From Muricea muricata (Eukaryota > Cnidaria > Anthozoa > Malacalcyonacea > Plexauridae), in contig OY979721.1 in NCBI GenBank assembly GCA_963855995.1, forward strand, positions 620,001-684,000: a DNA stretch of 64,000 nucleotides, written 5' to 3'. This document shows positions 1 through 9,465 of the stretch, piece after piece; the first letter of the stretch is position 1; each line of letters begins with the position of its first letter. Both the position numbers and the translations under genes were made by a program. Below the pieces are notes generated by a model. That model was not told the origin of the DNA and did not search any database. It saw nothing but the letters and a program-made list of their open reading frames with translations.

Positions 1-170
1 CAGCTAGTTTAATTTAGGTTTCCTCCTGTAGTAACACTGGATGAATAAGCGATGATCTTTACTGGACCTCTAGGAAGAACATTTTAGAATTGATAGACTA
101 ATCCAGTATAAATCAAATTAGTTTAGTTTAGGTTGCCGCCTATAGTAACACTACATAGTAAAGCTACCCC
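1..170. repeat. Dispersed repeat related to the 5,514-5,930 array
   Basis: It contains the same words (TTAGGTTTCCTCCTGTAGTAAC, split here as related segments, and a GGACCTCTAGGAAGAAC-like stretch) as the tandem block at 5,514-5,930 and the copy at 9,030-9,170. It lies in or beside a PLAT-gene intron. No coding potential was seen. Confidence 0.6.
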
Positions 171-199
171 GTATAAACAAAACTACTAACTTTGTAATA

Positions 200-264
200 A
201 ACTGGTTCCTCCTAGCGTCAATTCTCGGATGATTTGTCCGTCATCTTCGTCTTTAGCCAAGCAT
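200..264 (-). CDS. PLAT domain 6, tail exon
   Basis: After acceptor TCTTAG it encodes CLAKDEDDGQIIRELTLGG, the PLAT linker. The usual Trp of RWLA is Cys. The donor near 200 is not settled. The gene probably continues left of the window. Confidence 0.7.
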
Positions 265-368
265 CTAAGATAACAGAAAGAAGAATATTTGTAAGGATAA
301 ACTACACAAATTTGTACTGACAGTAGATACAATACTGTTAAAAAAGACTTTGTGTCATCTTACAATAC

Positions 369-526
369 CTCTCACAAGGAAATATAGATTCCTTCAAGGG
401 ATCTGTAGGATCTTTCATGATAACTTTATCCAAGAATCATTCTGCCTCAGGTCCCTTGCCATCATGTCCGACCCTGATCATCGTGAGATCTTTAAGATCA
501 ACCGCCTCGGTTTCAAACTCGTCTAC
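369..526 (-). CDS. PLAT domain 6, second exon with nonsense codon
   Basis: It encodes VDEFETEAVDLKDLTMIRVG plus HDGKG, a TGA at 437-439 in the position of the conserved Trp of GPGWFLDK, then FLDKVIMKDPTDP and FPCE. TGG to TGA is a single transition. Acceptor and donor phases (0 in, 2 out) agree with both neighbours. Confidence 0.8.
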
Positions 527-742
527 CTACAATAACGAAACAAGAATGCGTCAGTACGAAGTTAATATGTTCACCGCAAGCAAGTGTAATACTCATGTGC
601 CGCTCATTATTCTAGTTATATTCAAATAATACAAAGGTCGGTGGAATCGCATTCACGATTCGAAGTTTAAACGTAGAAGAGAACTAAAATAAGCGTTGCA
701 ACATAACACATCTACTAGTACTCATAAGTACTAGTCAAAAGC

Positions 743-920
743 ACACAAAAACATAGGATCTTCCACTATCTCAAACGATTAAAAATAATTTGAAGTGAAG
801 GCCCTTCGTCCGAATGAAGGTCCAAGTGAAGGAAGTTAGAAGCGGGAGTTATTACAACCTCTTGAAAGGCATTCGCTCGAAACACCGGATTCTGTTTCAT
901 CGTTTTAGGTAATGAAAGAT
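743..920. mobile_element. MITE, AAAGATCC/CGAAACG family, copy 1
   Basis: An inverted pair of ends (AGGATCTTCCACTATCTC and TTTTAGGTAATGAAAGATCC) encloses a short foldback with TTCGCTCGAAAC. Related copies are at 6,288, 9,320, 11,065, 40,670 and 63,220. It is non-coding. Confidence 0.55.
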
Positions 921-1007
921 CCTCTGTTTTTGCACGCTTTTGACAGCACTATCATCTGCAGTGGAAACATTAGTTCGAGATATTATAGTCGTTTGATTGT
1001 GACTAAC

Positions 1008-1165
1008 ATTTCCTTTTTTAAACTTATTTCTGTTCGTTTTGGAGAACATCAGCGGTCTATCTCCACTATCTCCTTGACTGCCAAATATGTTCAAGAAGAC
1101 ATTAGAATCAGTACCAGCACCCGTCTTCTTAGATGTATGCACATGTACCAAGCACTAATACACAA
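1008..1165 (-). CDS. PLAT domain 6, first exon (5' edge uncertain)
   Basis: It encodes VHVHTSKKTGAGTDSNVFLN, then a Gly/Asp loop and NKFKKGN, with donor AAT|GTTAGT. The right edge is uncertain because a 24-nt duplication and the retrotransposon 5' region begin here. Confidence 0.8.
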
Positions 1166-1247
1166 GCATGTACCAAGCACTAATATACATGACATACTGT
1201 CATCTGTCATGACATACTGTCATCTGTCATGATGTCTTCCATCTGTC

Positions 1248-4031
1248 ATGATGTCGCGTGTAGACATGCTTTCTGTGCTTCTACTTCCTATATTTTTGTA
1301 TTTGAGTATTTGTGTCTATAAAAATACCTTTGTTACTCCGGATGGAATCAGTGTTACGTTTGGGGAGACAGATATCGCAGTGAAGGGAGAAACATTTACC
1401 TTCTCAGCGATGTGGCTGCAGAAATACAACAAATATTGTGGATATCGCTTCTCAGCGTCGAGGAAGAATATATTTGTTTTGATGTTACTGATGTGTGGTG
1501 ATATCGAATCATGCCCTGGCCCTCAACAAGACTGTCTTGGAGAATTTCTCAACAGTCGTGGTCTTAAGATGTTTCATCAAAATGTGCGGGGTTTGTTTTC
1601 GAACTTTGTCAATGTACAAGAGCTGCTTGATCGGGGTAACCGTATGGACATTTTGTCGCTGTCAGAGACTCATATTATTAATGATGGATACGACGATAAC
1701 GATACTTTATATACTGTGGACGGCTATAGATTTATTAAACGTAATAGAGACGGTGGTCGCGGAGGAGGTGTGGCAGTTTATTTGAAGGATAATATCGAGT
1801 GGCAAAGGAGATCGGACTTAGAAAGAGAGGCCATTGAGAATATTTGGATTGAAATCTTTATTCCAAAATCAAAAAGTATTTTGCTTGGTATTTTCTATAG
1901 GCCACCAGGGACCTCCAAGTATTTAGCGGCTGATTTTATGGCAACTTTTAATGAGATGCTGGCATACTGTTCAAGCGAGAACAAAGAAGCCATTTTACTT
2001 GGGGACTTTAATGTTAATTATTTAAACAATGGTCAGGATAAAGAAATTAAGGATGCATTTCGCCTATATGGATTTAAGCAAATCATTAAGAAAGCCACCC
2101 GTGTTAGTAATGATTCATCATCTCTGATTGATCTGATAGTTACTAACAATCCATTGTCAATATCCAAATGTGATGTTTTTCCAACGTGCATCGGCGATCA
2201 TGATATGGTCGGATGCGTTCGAAAAATAAACAATGTAAAATTTATACCAAAAATTGTTATGCGTCGAAATTACTCATCATATAACCCAAGTGTTATGAAT
2301 GAAGAATTCACTAAGATTAATTGGGATCCTCTTTATCTTGCTAAGGATGTTAATGTAGCAGTGAGTTATTTCAATGAAACGGTAAAATCGATATTTGACA
2401 AGTATGCACCAAATATGGTAAAGAAAGTTAGAGGGAAACCCTGTCCATGGATCCATCACGACCTCAGGGCATCCATGATAGATCGTAATCGAATGCTAAA
2501 GAAAGCGCGTGAGTCTAAGATGATGGAGGATTGGAATATTTATAAACGTTTGCGAAATGCATGTAATAATAAGCTAAAATCGGCTAAGAGTTCATTTCAA
2601 AGACGACTATTAGATCAAAACTCATTAAATCCAAGGAAATTTTGGCAAGTGATTAAGAAAATTCTCCCTTTTCGAAAATCAGTAACCACAAGTGATGGGA
2701 ACACATCTGATAAAGTAACCTTACGAAGTCAAGTGGAGAGTTTTAGTGAGTATTTTGCTACGGCTGTGAATAAATTGAAGGAGAGGTCGATAAAATTGAT
2801 GGATTTTATCTGGAGTTATCCCAAAAAGCTAGCAGCACGATCTTCTTATGACTTTAAAATACAGAATGTTTCAAATGCGTTTGTTCTCAGGGAACTGAGA
2901 AAATTAAAACGAAATAAGGCTTGTGGCATTGATGATTTACCACCTGGTATGTTGAGAGACTGTCGTGAACATATTTATCAACCATTGTGTTATGTGATAA
3001 ACTTAGCTATATGGACAAATAGAGTACCAACAGTTTGGAAAATTGCGAAGGTGATACCGATCCATAAGAAGGGTGCTAAGGGGGATCCTGAAAATTATAG
3101 ACCGATTTCAGTTTTGCCTAGTTTGTCCAAAATTTTGGAAAAGGCAATACACCAACAGTTGATAGATCATTTGGAAGAGCAGAGTCTACTCACGAAATAT
3201 CAGTTTGGGTATAGACCGCATAGATCAACAAATCTGGCGGCAACATTGTTTGTGGATAACATCAGAAGAGAAGTTGACCGTGGAAATCTGGTGGGTGCTG
3301 TGTTCATTGACCTGTGTAAGGCTTTTGATACTCTTAGTCATAGCACGTTGCTTACTAAACTCCCAGCGTATGGAATTGTGGGTAATGAATTGGAGTTGTT
3401 TACTGATTATTTATTTCAAAGGCAACAAGTAGTTTATTTGGGATCAAGTAAGTCAGATCTACGACCAGTACGTACCGGGGTGCCTCAAGGTTCCATTTTG
3501 GGACCGTTGCTGTTTATAATATTCTACAATGATTTTGTCGATTATATCCATGAAAGTCAGGTATTGATGTATGCGGATGACTCAGTAGTTTATACAGCTG
3601 GAAAAAGTGTTGAATGTATTGAAAGAATTTTATCAAATGATTTAAAACATATTGCTAAATACTTTGATGAGAATGAGCTGATTATCAACTTGAATAAGGG
3701 GAAGACTGAGGTTATGCTATTTGGAACAGCAAAGAGGATATCACTACAAAGTCGACAGTTAGATGTGAAATTTCGGGGTACATCAATAAACAACACAGAA
3801 ACATATACGTATCTTGGGTACATATTGGATAAGAGTCTATCAATGCAAGACAATTTTGATAGTGCTTATAAGAAATGCTGTAATCGTTTGAAGCTTTTGT
3901 CTAAGCTGCGCCATTCGCTGAATTCAGATACAGTATTAAGGATTTACCAAACGATGATTCAACCTATTATGACATGGAGTACTCAAATTACATTTCTCAG
4001 GCACACAATCAGCCAGGATGGAATCAATTGA
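1248..4031 (+). CDS. Retrotransposon polyprotein: 2A-like leader, endonuclease, reverse transcriptase
   Basis: The 927-codon ORF begins with a hydrophobic segment (residues about 8-24) and carries a 2A-like motif at residues 84-92 (GDIESCPGP; the canonical Asn is Cys). An EEP/APE-type endonuclease follows (about 105-325): FHQNVRG, LSETH, FYRPPG, LGDFN and GDHD. The reverse transcriptase (about 560-830) shows VFIDLCKAFD, GVPQGSILGP and the catalytic YADDS near residue 775. All catalytic boxes are present. The reading frame is lost near 3,972, and the C-terminus continues in another frame to 4,359. No separate ORF1 is seen. The element is almost intact and so probably young. Confidence 0.92.
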   Translation: MMSRVDMLSVLLLPIFLYLSICVYKNTFVTPDGISVTFGETDIAVKGETFTFSAMWLQKYNKYCGYRFSASRKNIFVLMLLMCGDIESCPGPQQDCLGEFLNSRGLKMFHQNVRGLFSNFVNVQELLDRGNRMDILSLSETHIINDGYDDNDTLYTVDGYRFIKRNRDGGRGGGVAVYLKDNIEWQRRSDLEREAIENIWIEIFIPKSKSILLGIFYRPPGTSKYLAADFMATFNEMLAYCSSENKEAILLGDFNVNYLNNGQDKEIKDAFRLYGFKQIIKKATRVSNDSSSLIDLIVTNNPLSISKCDVFPTCIGDHDMVGCVRKINNVKFIPKIVMRRNYSSYNPSVMNEEFTKINWDPLYLAKDVNVAVSYFNETVKSIFDKYAPNMVKKVRGKPCPWIHHDLRASMIDRNRMLKKARESKMMEDWNIYKRLRNACNNKLKSAKSSFQRRLLDQNSLNPRKFWQVIKKILPFRKSVTTSDGNTSDKVTLRSQVESFSEYFATAVNKLKERSIKLMDFIWSYPKKLAARSSYDFKIQNVSNAFVLRELRKLKRNKACGIDDLPPGMLRDCREHIYQPLCYVINLAIWTNRVPTVWKIAKVIPIHKKGAKGDPENYRPISVLPSLSKILEKAIHQQLIDHLEEQSLLTKYQFGYRPHRSTNLAATLFVDNIRREVDRGNLVGAVFIDLCKAFDTLSHSTLLTKLPAYGIVGNELELFTDYLFQRQQVVYLGSSKSDLRPVRTGVPQGSILGPLLFIIFYNDFVDYIHESQVLMYADDSVVYTAGKSVECIERILSNDLKHIAKYFDENELIINLNKGKTEVMLFGTAKRISLQSRQLDVKFRGTSINNTETYTYLGYILDKSLSMQDNFDSAYKKCCNRLKLLSKLRHSLNSDTVLRIYQTMIQPIMTWSTQITFLRHTISQDGIN

Positions 4032-4359
4032 ACGGCGTGTGCGAGACATGACTTCAGGTTCACAGAAATCGGTACCTTCTATAGTACAGAGTTTATATAA
4101 AAGGGCATGTAAGACGGTGAGGCAATGCTTGGATAAAGAAATGTGTTCTAACTTTCATGATTATTTCAGTATTAATGAACATAATCGTAACACTAGGAAT
4201 ATGGCAGCTCTTATAAATATTCCGAAGGTTAAGTTGGAATTTGCTAGGCAGTCATTTTATTTCTATGGAGCGAAAATTTATAATGATTTGCCCATTGAGA
4301 TCAGGCAGGAACAACGCTATGGGAAGTTCTTAAGTCTTTTAAACGAACATTTTTTATGA
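3976..4359 (+). pseudogene. Frameshifted C-terminus of the retrotransposon ORF
   Basis: The sequence continues the protein after the break near 3,972, with HGVLKLHFSG leading into the ORF from 4,018 (MESIERRVRDMTSG) to the stop at 4,357-4,359. It resembles the C-terminal end of jockey/CR1 ORF2, ending in YNDLPIEIR. The ATG at 4,018 is probably not an independent start. Confidence 0.8.
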
Positions 4360-4673
4360 TCACATTAGGTAGAACCGTGTAATATCTTGTTATTAATTGT
4401 TATTTCTCTTAATTTATTTATTATATTGGTAAATAGAGGACACATTTTGAAAGCAGTGTCACTTGAACACTGAAATGTCCTATCCTCTGTAAAGATTTAT
4501 TAATAATAATAATAATAATAATAAAAAGATAATATCATCGCAATCTAACACCGTTTCCTGTTGATGACAGAATAATCTCATTTAAATTACATTACAGATA
4601 CACAGAGAGTGATCACTATGTTACTAACACGTCAACACAAAGCAGGAAAAATATCACAAGGAGACAATTATAC

Positions 4674-4760
4674 CGTTTCCAAATGCCAACCCGAGAATGA
4701 CTTAGAGTTGTCGTGTCGAACCCGAAGTTTATATAACGGACCGACGTTAGCAAGTTCAAC
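4674..4760 (-). CDS. PLAT domain 5, second exon
   Basis: This 87-nt phase 0-0 exon runs from ATCTAG to ACG|GTATAA. It encodes VELANVGPLYKLRVRHDNSK followed by SFSGWHLET. The exon that should complete this domain is not found; the retrotransposon at 1,190-4,525 occupies its expected position. Confidence 0.82.
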
Positions 4761-5035
4761 CTAGATATAAATAAAACAGACTTGTTAAAACAGCCTTGTA
4801 GCAAACCTGCTAGTGACATCAAGCTTGTTGAGACAAACTAAGCACATTACCATCGCTAATACAATTTGTTAAGAACTTATAAGTAGGCTGGTAACAATTT
4901 TACGTGTGTAGCAGGCAAGGCATGGTACAGCAGGTAATGTTATTGGAAGATCTACCGTATGGATACCAATAAGAAGTACAAATGGGTAGCAGTAATGATG
5001 TATTATACAAGATAAATAGACCACAAACATAGTAC

Positions 5036-5194
5036 CTTAAACTTGTCCAGTTGCCCCTGTTCAAAATTGTCCGTTGCATTCCCGATTTGAACTTCCTCTG
5101 TTTTTCCTTTCTTTCCGTACAAGGTAATGAAGACTTTAGCGTCGGTTCCAGCACCTCTTTCATCACTCGTCCACACCCAGACATTATAAACAAT
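5036..5194 (-). CDS. PLAT domain 5, first exon
   Basis: This 159-nt phase 0-0 exon has donor AAG|GTACTA. It encodes IVYNVWVWTSDERGAGTDAK, VFITLYGKKGKTEE and ATDNFEQGQLDKFK, an intact PLAT core. Confidence 0.87.
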
Positions 5195-5316
5195 CTCTGA
5201 TCAATCAAAATCAAAAACAGCTCAGAACAGATAAAACTACCTACCATAAATGAAACTTAGCTATTACCATACACTAGGAAGAACACTAGCTTGAAATGAA
5301 TGAAAGATAGCATTAC

Positions 5317-5451
5317 TTGGTCTACGCTTTTGTCATTGACTTCAGATTCATATAAATCTCGTTCGAGCCTGCCATCCGCCTCGTCACCTGCAATCCATTG
5401 CTGGCATAAAAACACTTGTTGACATCCTGTACTGGGACAATCCACCACGAT
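5317..5451 (-). CDS. PLAT domain 4, linker exon
   Basis: This 135-nt phase 0-0 exon lies between TCTAG and CAA|GTAATG. It encodes IVVDCPSTGCQQVFLCQQWI followed by AGDEADGRLERDLYESEV, the usual cysteine/tryptophan plus acidic PLAT tail. No lesion is seen. Confidence 0.83.
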
Positions 5452-5513
5452 CTAGAATGAAGATTGCTGTACATTACCAATGGTAATAAATACTTTATCA
5501 GTTCCATACTGTT

Positions 5514-5930
5514 CCTCCCAAAGGTCCAGTAAGGATCATCTCTTATTGATCCAGTGTTACTACAGCAGGAAACCTAAACTAAACTAACTTCATTTATACT
5601 GGATAGCACTCACAGTTCTAAATTGTTCTTCCTAGAGGTCCAGTAAGGATCATCTCTTATTGATCCAGTGTTACAACAGGAGGAAACCTGAACTAAACCA
5701 ACTTTATTCATACTGGTTAACTCTATCAGTACTAAACTGTTCTTTCTAGAGGTCGAGTAAGGATCATCTCTTATCGATCCAGTGTCACTACAGGAGAAAA
5801 TCTAAACTAAACTAACTTTATTTATGCTGGATACATAGCTCTATCAGTTCTAAACTGTTCCTCCTAGAGGTCCAGTAAGGATAATCTCTTATTGATCTAT
5901 TGTTACTATTAATCTACAGGAGGAAACTTT
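5514..5930. repeat. Tandem repeat, about 117-bp unit, 3.5 copies
   Basis: Successive copies begin near 5,514, 5,631, 5,746 and 5,863, each with AGAGGTCCAGTAAGGATCAT and the closing AGGAAACCTAAACTAAAC. The array lies in the PLAT-gene intron between the exons at 5,451 and 5,933. Single related copies are at 1-170 and 9,030-9,170. Confidence 0.8.
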
Positions 5931-5932
5931 AC

Positions 5933-6196
5933 CTTTTCACAAAACCATCCAGCACCTAAGCCAGTGTTATCATGGCCAATAGTAATATGATGCACAGGAC
6001 TCAAGCAGTCAGCTGTTTCCACTTGAAAAATATCAGTTCTGTCTCGCTTAAAATTATCATTGTTTTTATTTCTCAGTACCAGTTTCCCGCTGTTCTTCTC
6101 TCCATCTTCACCCCCCGTGAAGAACTATAAACACATTGGCGCTGGTGCTGGCGTTCCTTACGTCCCCTGTGGTCACGTGAACTTCGTATGGTACGC
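5933..6196 (-). CDS. PLAT domain 4, long exon with homopolymer frameshift
   Basis: It spans most of a PLAT domain: VPYEVHVTTGDVRNASTSAN, later FKRDRTDIFQVETADC, then HITIGHDNTGLGAGWFCEK, with donor AAG|GTAAAG. The frame breaks in a run of six G (minus strand, 6,111-6,116). Five G would restore it, and the 264-nt length is one base over the phase requirement. This is a classic position for either assembly error or pseudogenisation. Confidence 0.85.
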
Positions 6197-6287
6197 CTGA
6201 AACACATCAAATATATCATTGTTAAAACTCAAAAGAAAGGATCAAGCAACTGCTCGAACTGAGGTTGTCAGTGTCGCTAGTGCACAC

Positions 6288-6475
6288 AAAAGCATAGGAT
6301 CTTTCACTACCTAAAACGACATAAGCAGAATTCGACGTTTCGAGCGAAGACTCCTTATCGGGAAGTTAGTAAAGAGAAAGAGCAGTGACTACTAACTTCC
6401 TAGCGAGAAAGGACCTTCGCTGGAAACGTAGAATTCTGATTTTATCGTTTCAGGTACAGTCGTGAAAGAACCAAT
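6288..6475. mobile_element. MITE, AAAGATCC/CGAAACG family, copy 2
   Basis: The ends (GGATCTTTCACTACCTAAAA and its partner near 6,440-6,470) are inverted, and CGACGTTTCGAGCGAAG forms one arm of the foldback. It lies in a PLAT-gene intron and has no ORF. Confidence 0.65.
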
Positions 6476-6589
6476 AGCTCAAGCTGCTACAACGTACTGT
6501 ACGTCAAGAAACGGACCGGCTAAAAGGACAGTTATAAAGTGGAGAGTTATCTCTGAAAGTTATGATTTAAACCAGTTTTCCTAATGATC

Positions 6590-6910
6590 GCACTCAATTT
6601 TTTTAACTCTCTCGACAATTTTTTGAACTAACATGAGAGAGTTATATTGGACGTAACTCCGTCTCTCTCTCTCTCTCTTGCAAATATTTATGAAGATGTT
6701 GAAAAGTTATCATTCTTTTATAACTCTGAGCCGCGTTCACCATTCTGGCGATGAAAAAATGTTTTCTTAAAACGGCTGACAGGACTCTCTTCATCGCAAT
6801 AATCGTGATTATGTGTCATTGAGAAATGTGAACGTGGTTTGAGCGTGGATCGGACGTAACCCTCGAAAGATAACTCTCCCATCATAACTTTCCCTTCAGT
6901 CATATCCTAA
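6590..6910. other. Intronic, CT-rich and foldback sequence
   Basis: A (TC)n tract at 6,661-6,679 is flanked by inverted AACTCTC/GAGAGTT words, also seen at 58,750-58,960. The minus-strand ORF at 6,718-6,903 has no recognisable domain, so I treat the region as a repeat. Confidence 0.4.
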
Positions 6911-7226
6911 GCAAGTATAAGAGAAGGTTAGACTTAGAACCACGGTTAAAAATTGCTTTCTCTCTTTCTTATTGGGATTTAACCATTATTGGACTTCCAT
7001 ATAGAACTGTTTGAAGCTATATAAGGAAATGAAGACAGCGTACCAGAGTTTAAACGTACACGTTACATAACGTTTTGCGTTATAACCCATCGTTGTACGT
7101 AATTTGTGCAGCTTTTACCCGTCAAAGACTATAGTTGGGACTCAAAAGCTCTCGTTAAATAAAATATTTAGTCAGAGAACGTGTTTTTAAACCTAAAGTT
7201 ACTTTAAATAAAGGAGTAATACCAAC

Positions 7227-7371
7227 CAGATGCAATATACATGTCAGCTTGCTGTGAACCATTGACACAAACCAGTTCTCTTGTTATTTGCCTGTCATCT
7301 TCATCTCTTGCTAACCAACGATGACAAGAAAATTCAAATGTCTTACCACGAGCTTCGTCTTCAACTGTTAC
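7227..7371 (-). CDS. PLAT domain 3, end plus linker exon
   Basis: It runs from acceptor CCAG to donor CTG|GTTGGT and encodes VTVEDEARGKTFEFSCHRWL, ARDEDDRQITREL and a linker. It joins the upstream exon (FLDK-VTVEDE) and the downstream one (ASG-VPYEVHV) in perfect phase. Confidence 0.88.
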
Positions 7372-7445
7372 CTGGTAAACATTAAAAATAATAATCTAAA
7401 CATTAATAATCTCCAATCACGGGAAAACATTCAACCAACCCAGCT

Positions 7446-7625
7446 ATGTCTAGTATTCTGTCCCATATAAACGCCTCTGGGCACCCTGCTAGCTTTGACG
7501 ACTTTCAAATTCTTTCTTCCTCCTCAGACTCATACGAATTAATGATACACGAGAGTCTCCTCATTAATAAATACAAACCTAATCTAAACGTTCAAGGCAA
7601 CTCTATTCCTCTTAACCTCTTCTAA
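7446..7625 (+). pseudogene. C-terminal fragment of a Penelope-like ORF
   Basis: The 59-codon open frame reads HPASFDDFQILSSSSDSYEL, then IHESLLINKYKPNLN and PLNLF-stop. This matches the usual end of Penelope/Neptune-type proteins (HxxxFDDFxIL, KESLLIxxxxPxLN, SxPLxLF). The upstream reverse transcriptase is absent. Confidence 0.72.
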
Positions 7626-7764
7626 TTTGTCGTTTATGTTGTGTGTGTTTGTAATGTCCTATCCACCTTCACACGTCTATATCCTTAATTAACCCTTGTA
7701 ATTTTACACCTTGTAAATATAACAACACTATTAGCATAGATATATATTTAAACTTTGTATGTAA

Positions 7765-7815
7765 TATTATCCACTTGTCTGAAGATGTCTTAAGTTAAGA
7801 CGAAACGTCACAATA
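7765..7815 (+). ncRNA. Hammerhead-ribozyme-like motif
   Basis: The core order fits a type I hammerhead: UUGU, CUGAAGA (7,779-7,785), a hairpin GUCUUAA/UUAAGAC as stem II, GAAA (7,802-7,805), ACGUC, then ACAA able to pair with UUGU as stem I. Stem III would be AC/GU with no loop, so activity, if any, probably needs a dimer. Hammerheads are known in Penelope-like elements; activity here is inference. Confidence 0.6.
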
Positions 7816-8323
7816 AATAATTTCTATTTTAAATCTTGTTTTTATGGCCTTACTCAAAGCATTATGTTGGGCATTGATCTTTATAATAAGAATACGTTTT
7901 CCGCCTGGCACGTCTCTGGCTATAGTAATTTATATACATGTTAGAACTGTCTATTGCAGTGCGACGGCTATAAGTGAGACTACATAGACAACACTCGCGG
8001 ATAGACTCCATCGCTATTATTGATAGCGAGGTTTAGATATGGAAACATGCTGCGTAAAGGCTGAGTACAGGCTGTGTATCCGTGTACGACTATTACAGTT
8101 TACGATAATAGTTCGTTTACTTTTTTAACTTTAAGGCAATTGCTGATATGGTTATCGTAAAATTGACATAGTTGTTTTTCCGCTTCGCTGATTAGACAAT
8201 CGATTAAGAAAGTCTTTGTACTATGCAAGTTTTTCCCTGCACGAGTGTCAAGATACAACCGAAATTCAATATTTGGACGACCAAATTTTAGACTGACGCT
8301 AAGACCTTGGCTTCAATACTTAC

Positions 8324-8426
8324 TTTATCCAAGAACCAGCCTGGTCCTACTCCACGGTTATCATGACCAATACGTAGTTTGATAAACTCACCAAGATCAA
8401 TTCCCGCCAAACGAAACGTATACATT
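8324..8426 (-). CDS. PLAT domain 3, RIGHDN/GPGWFL exon
   Basis: It runs from acceptor TTCAG to donor AAA|GTAAGT. The encoded segment contains LAGIDLGEFIKLRIGHDN and GVGPGWFLDK, an intact PLAT signature without lesions. Confidence 0.88.
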
Positions 8427-8830
8427 CTGAAGAGAGAAAGCATGAAAACAGTTAAATTGACGTAAACGACATATAAGCCATGATTGATAATTGTTTAAAA
8501 AGCGGATAATTTTCACATGTTAAATTACGATTAATATTACATAATCTCACATGTGAGATAATCAATTTTGTCACCAGTGTCCGACTTATGCCTATGGAAG
8601 TGTGATTACACTACAAAGCCTCGGTAGATTTACCGTCGGTAGCGGACTACCTTTCATGCTGAGTGCAGTGGTACGCTATTGTGACGCTACGGCAAACGAC
8701 TACGGCATAGTGTAAACACACTAGTAATAGTCTTAACGTCATTGTAAAACGAGAATTAAAGTGTATCATCTACAATGTAGAAAGTAGGGTGTTGCGCACC
8801 AGTTATTGATCGCTAGATCATGACACTGGC

Positions 8831-8967
8831 CTTCCTTTCTCGAAGCTGTTTCTAGAGTTATCTAAACAATGTCCCCCTGTACCACCATTCTCGCCAAATA
8901 TCGTGATGGTCACGTTAGCATCAGTGCCTGCGCCTCTCACATCTCCTGTATACGTACACACCTTGTA
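8831..8967 (-). CDS. PLAT domain 3, first exon with GC donor
   Basis: It encodes [19 protein letters not shown], a Gly-rich loop and NSFEKGR. No GT donor keeps the frame. AAG|GCCAGT (GC-AG type) joins precisely to the next exon as KGR-MYTFRLAG. Either a noncanonical GC donor is used or the donor has decayed. Confidence 0.75.
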
Positions 8968-9029
8968 CTTGAACCCTTAAGTTAAAGAAGATTTAAAATG
9001 ATTGTAAGAGCTACCAAGTATAGAATAGT

Positions 9030-9170
9030 TAGTTTATTTAGGTTTCCTGCTTTAGTATTACTAGATCAGTAAGAGATGATCCTTATTGGACCACTGGGAA
9101 GAACAGTTTAGAACTGATAGAGCTATCCAGTATAAATAAAGTTAATTTAGTTTAAATTTCCTTAAAAGAA
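9030..9170. repeat. Single copy of the 117-bp intronic repeat
   Basis: It carries the AGTAAGAGATGATCCTTATT and TCCAGTATAAATAAAGTTA words of the 5,514-5,930 array in the opposite orientation. It lies in a PLAT-gene intron. Confidence 0.65.
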
Positions 9171-9214
9171 GGCTCAATATACCTCAATATATCAGTAGAT
9201 TTCTTTGTCGCCAT

Positions 9215-9306
9215 CAGTTATCTTCTTATCTGACCATCTCCTTCGTCTTTGTCCAACCATTGATCACAAGGGAAATATGTCCCTTTCACCAACTCGTCAC
9301 TGTCAC
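9215..9306 (-). CDS. PLAT domain 2, linker exon, frameshifted
   Basis: After acceptor TATAAG the exon opens GTGACAGTG (VTV), but the PLAT tail ELVKGTYFPCDQWLDKDEGD is in a different frame. A single-base change near 9,297 is implied. A TAA at 9,218-9,220 follows GQIRR, where an open RELV-type end is expected. The left boundary is approximate. Confidence 0.65.
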
Positions 9307-9319
9307 CTTATAAGAGAAT

Positions 9320-9465
9320 ACCTAAACGAAAGAAGCACAAAATGGACGTTTCGAACGAAAGCCCTTTGTTGAGAAGATATTTCCTGTCACTACGAAGGTC
9401 TACGCTCAAAACGTTGAGTTTTCCTTCTATTGTTTCAGGTAGTGAAAGCAATAGACCTTACCCAT
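9320..9465. mobile_element. MITE, AAAGATCC/CGAAACG family, copy 3
   Basis: It contains GGACGTTTCGAACGAAAGCC and the inverted partner CTACGCTCAAAACGTTGAG, ending TGTTTCAGGTAGTGAAAG. It lies just upstream of the frameshifted exon. Confidence 0.6.

Larger units (their letters stand above)
1190..4525 (+). mobile_element. Non-LTR retrotransposon (jockey/CR1-like), near full length
   Basis: A single long ORF with AP-endonuclease and reverse transcriptase is followed by a 3' UTR with a short hairpin and a (TAA)n tail at about 4,498-4,524, typical of CR1/L2-type elements. It is inserted antisense to the PLAT gene. The 5' boundary is not sharp: short direct repeats (GACATACTGTCATCTGTCAT twice) fill 1,190-1,250. 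No clear target-site duplication was found. Confidence 0.88.
7385..7925 (+). mobile_element. Penelope-like element 3' end
   Basis: It contains a short coding end of the Penelope/Neptune type, then 3' sequence with a hammerhead-like motif at 7,765-7,815 and the shared tail (ACTCAAAGCATTATGTTGGG) that recurs as an inverted pair at 50,222-50,590. It is truncated on the left. Confidence 0.72.

Noticed and set aside
4900-5247. 115-codon minus ORF starting MVGSFICSEL
   Set aside because: It is an off-frame reading of the intact PLAT exon at 5,036-5,194.
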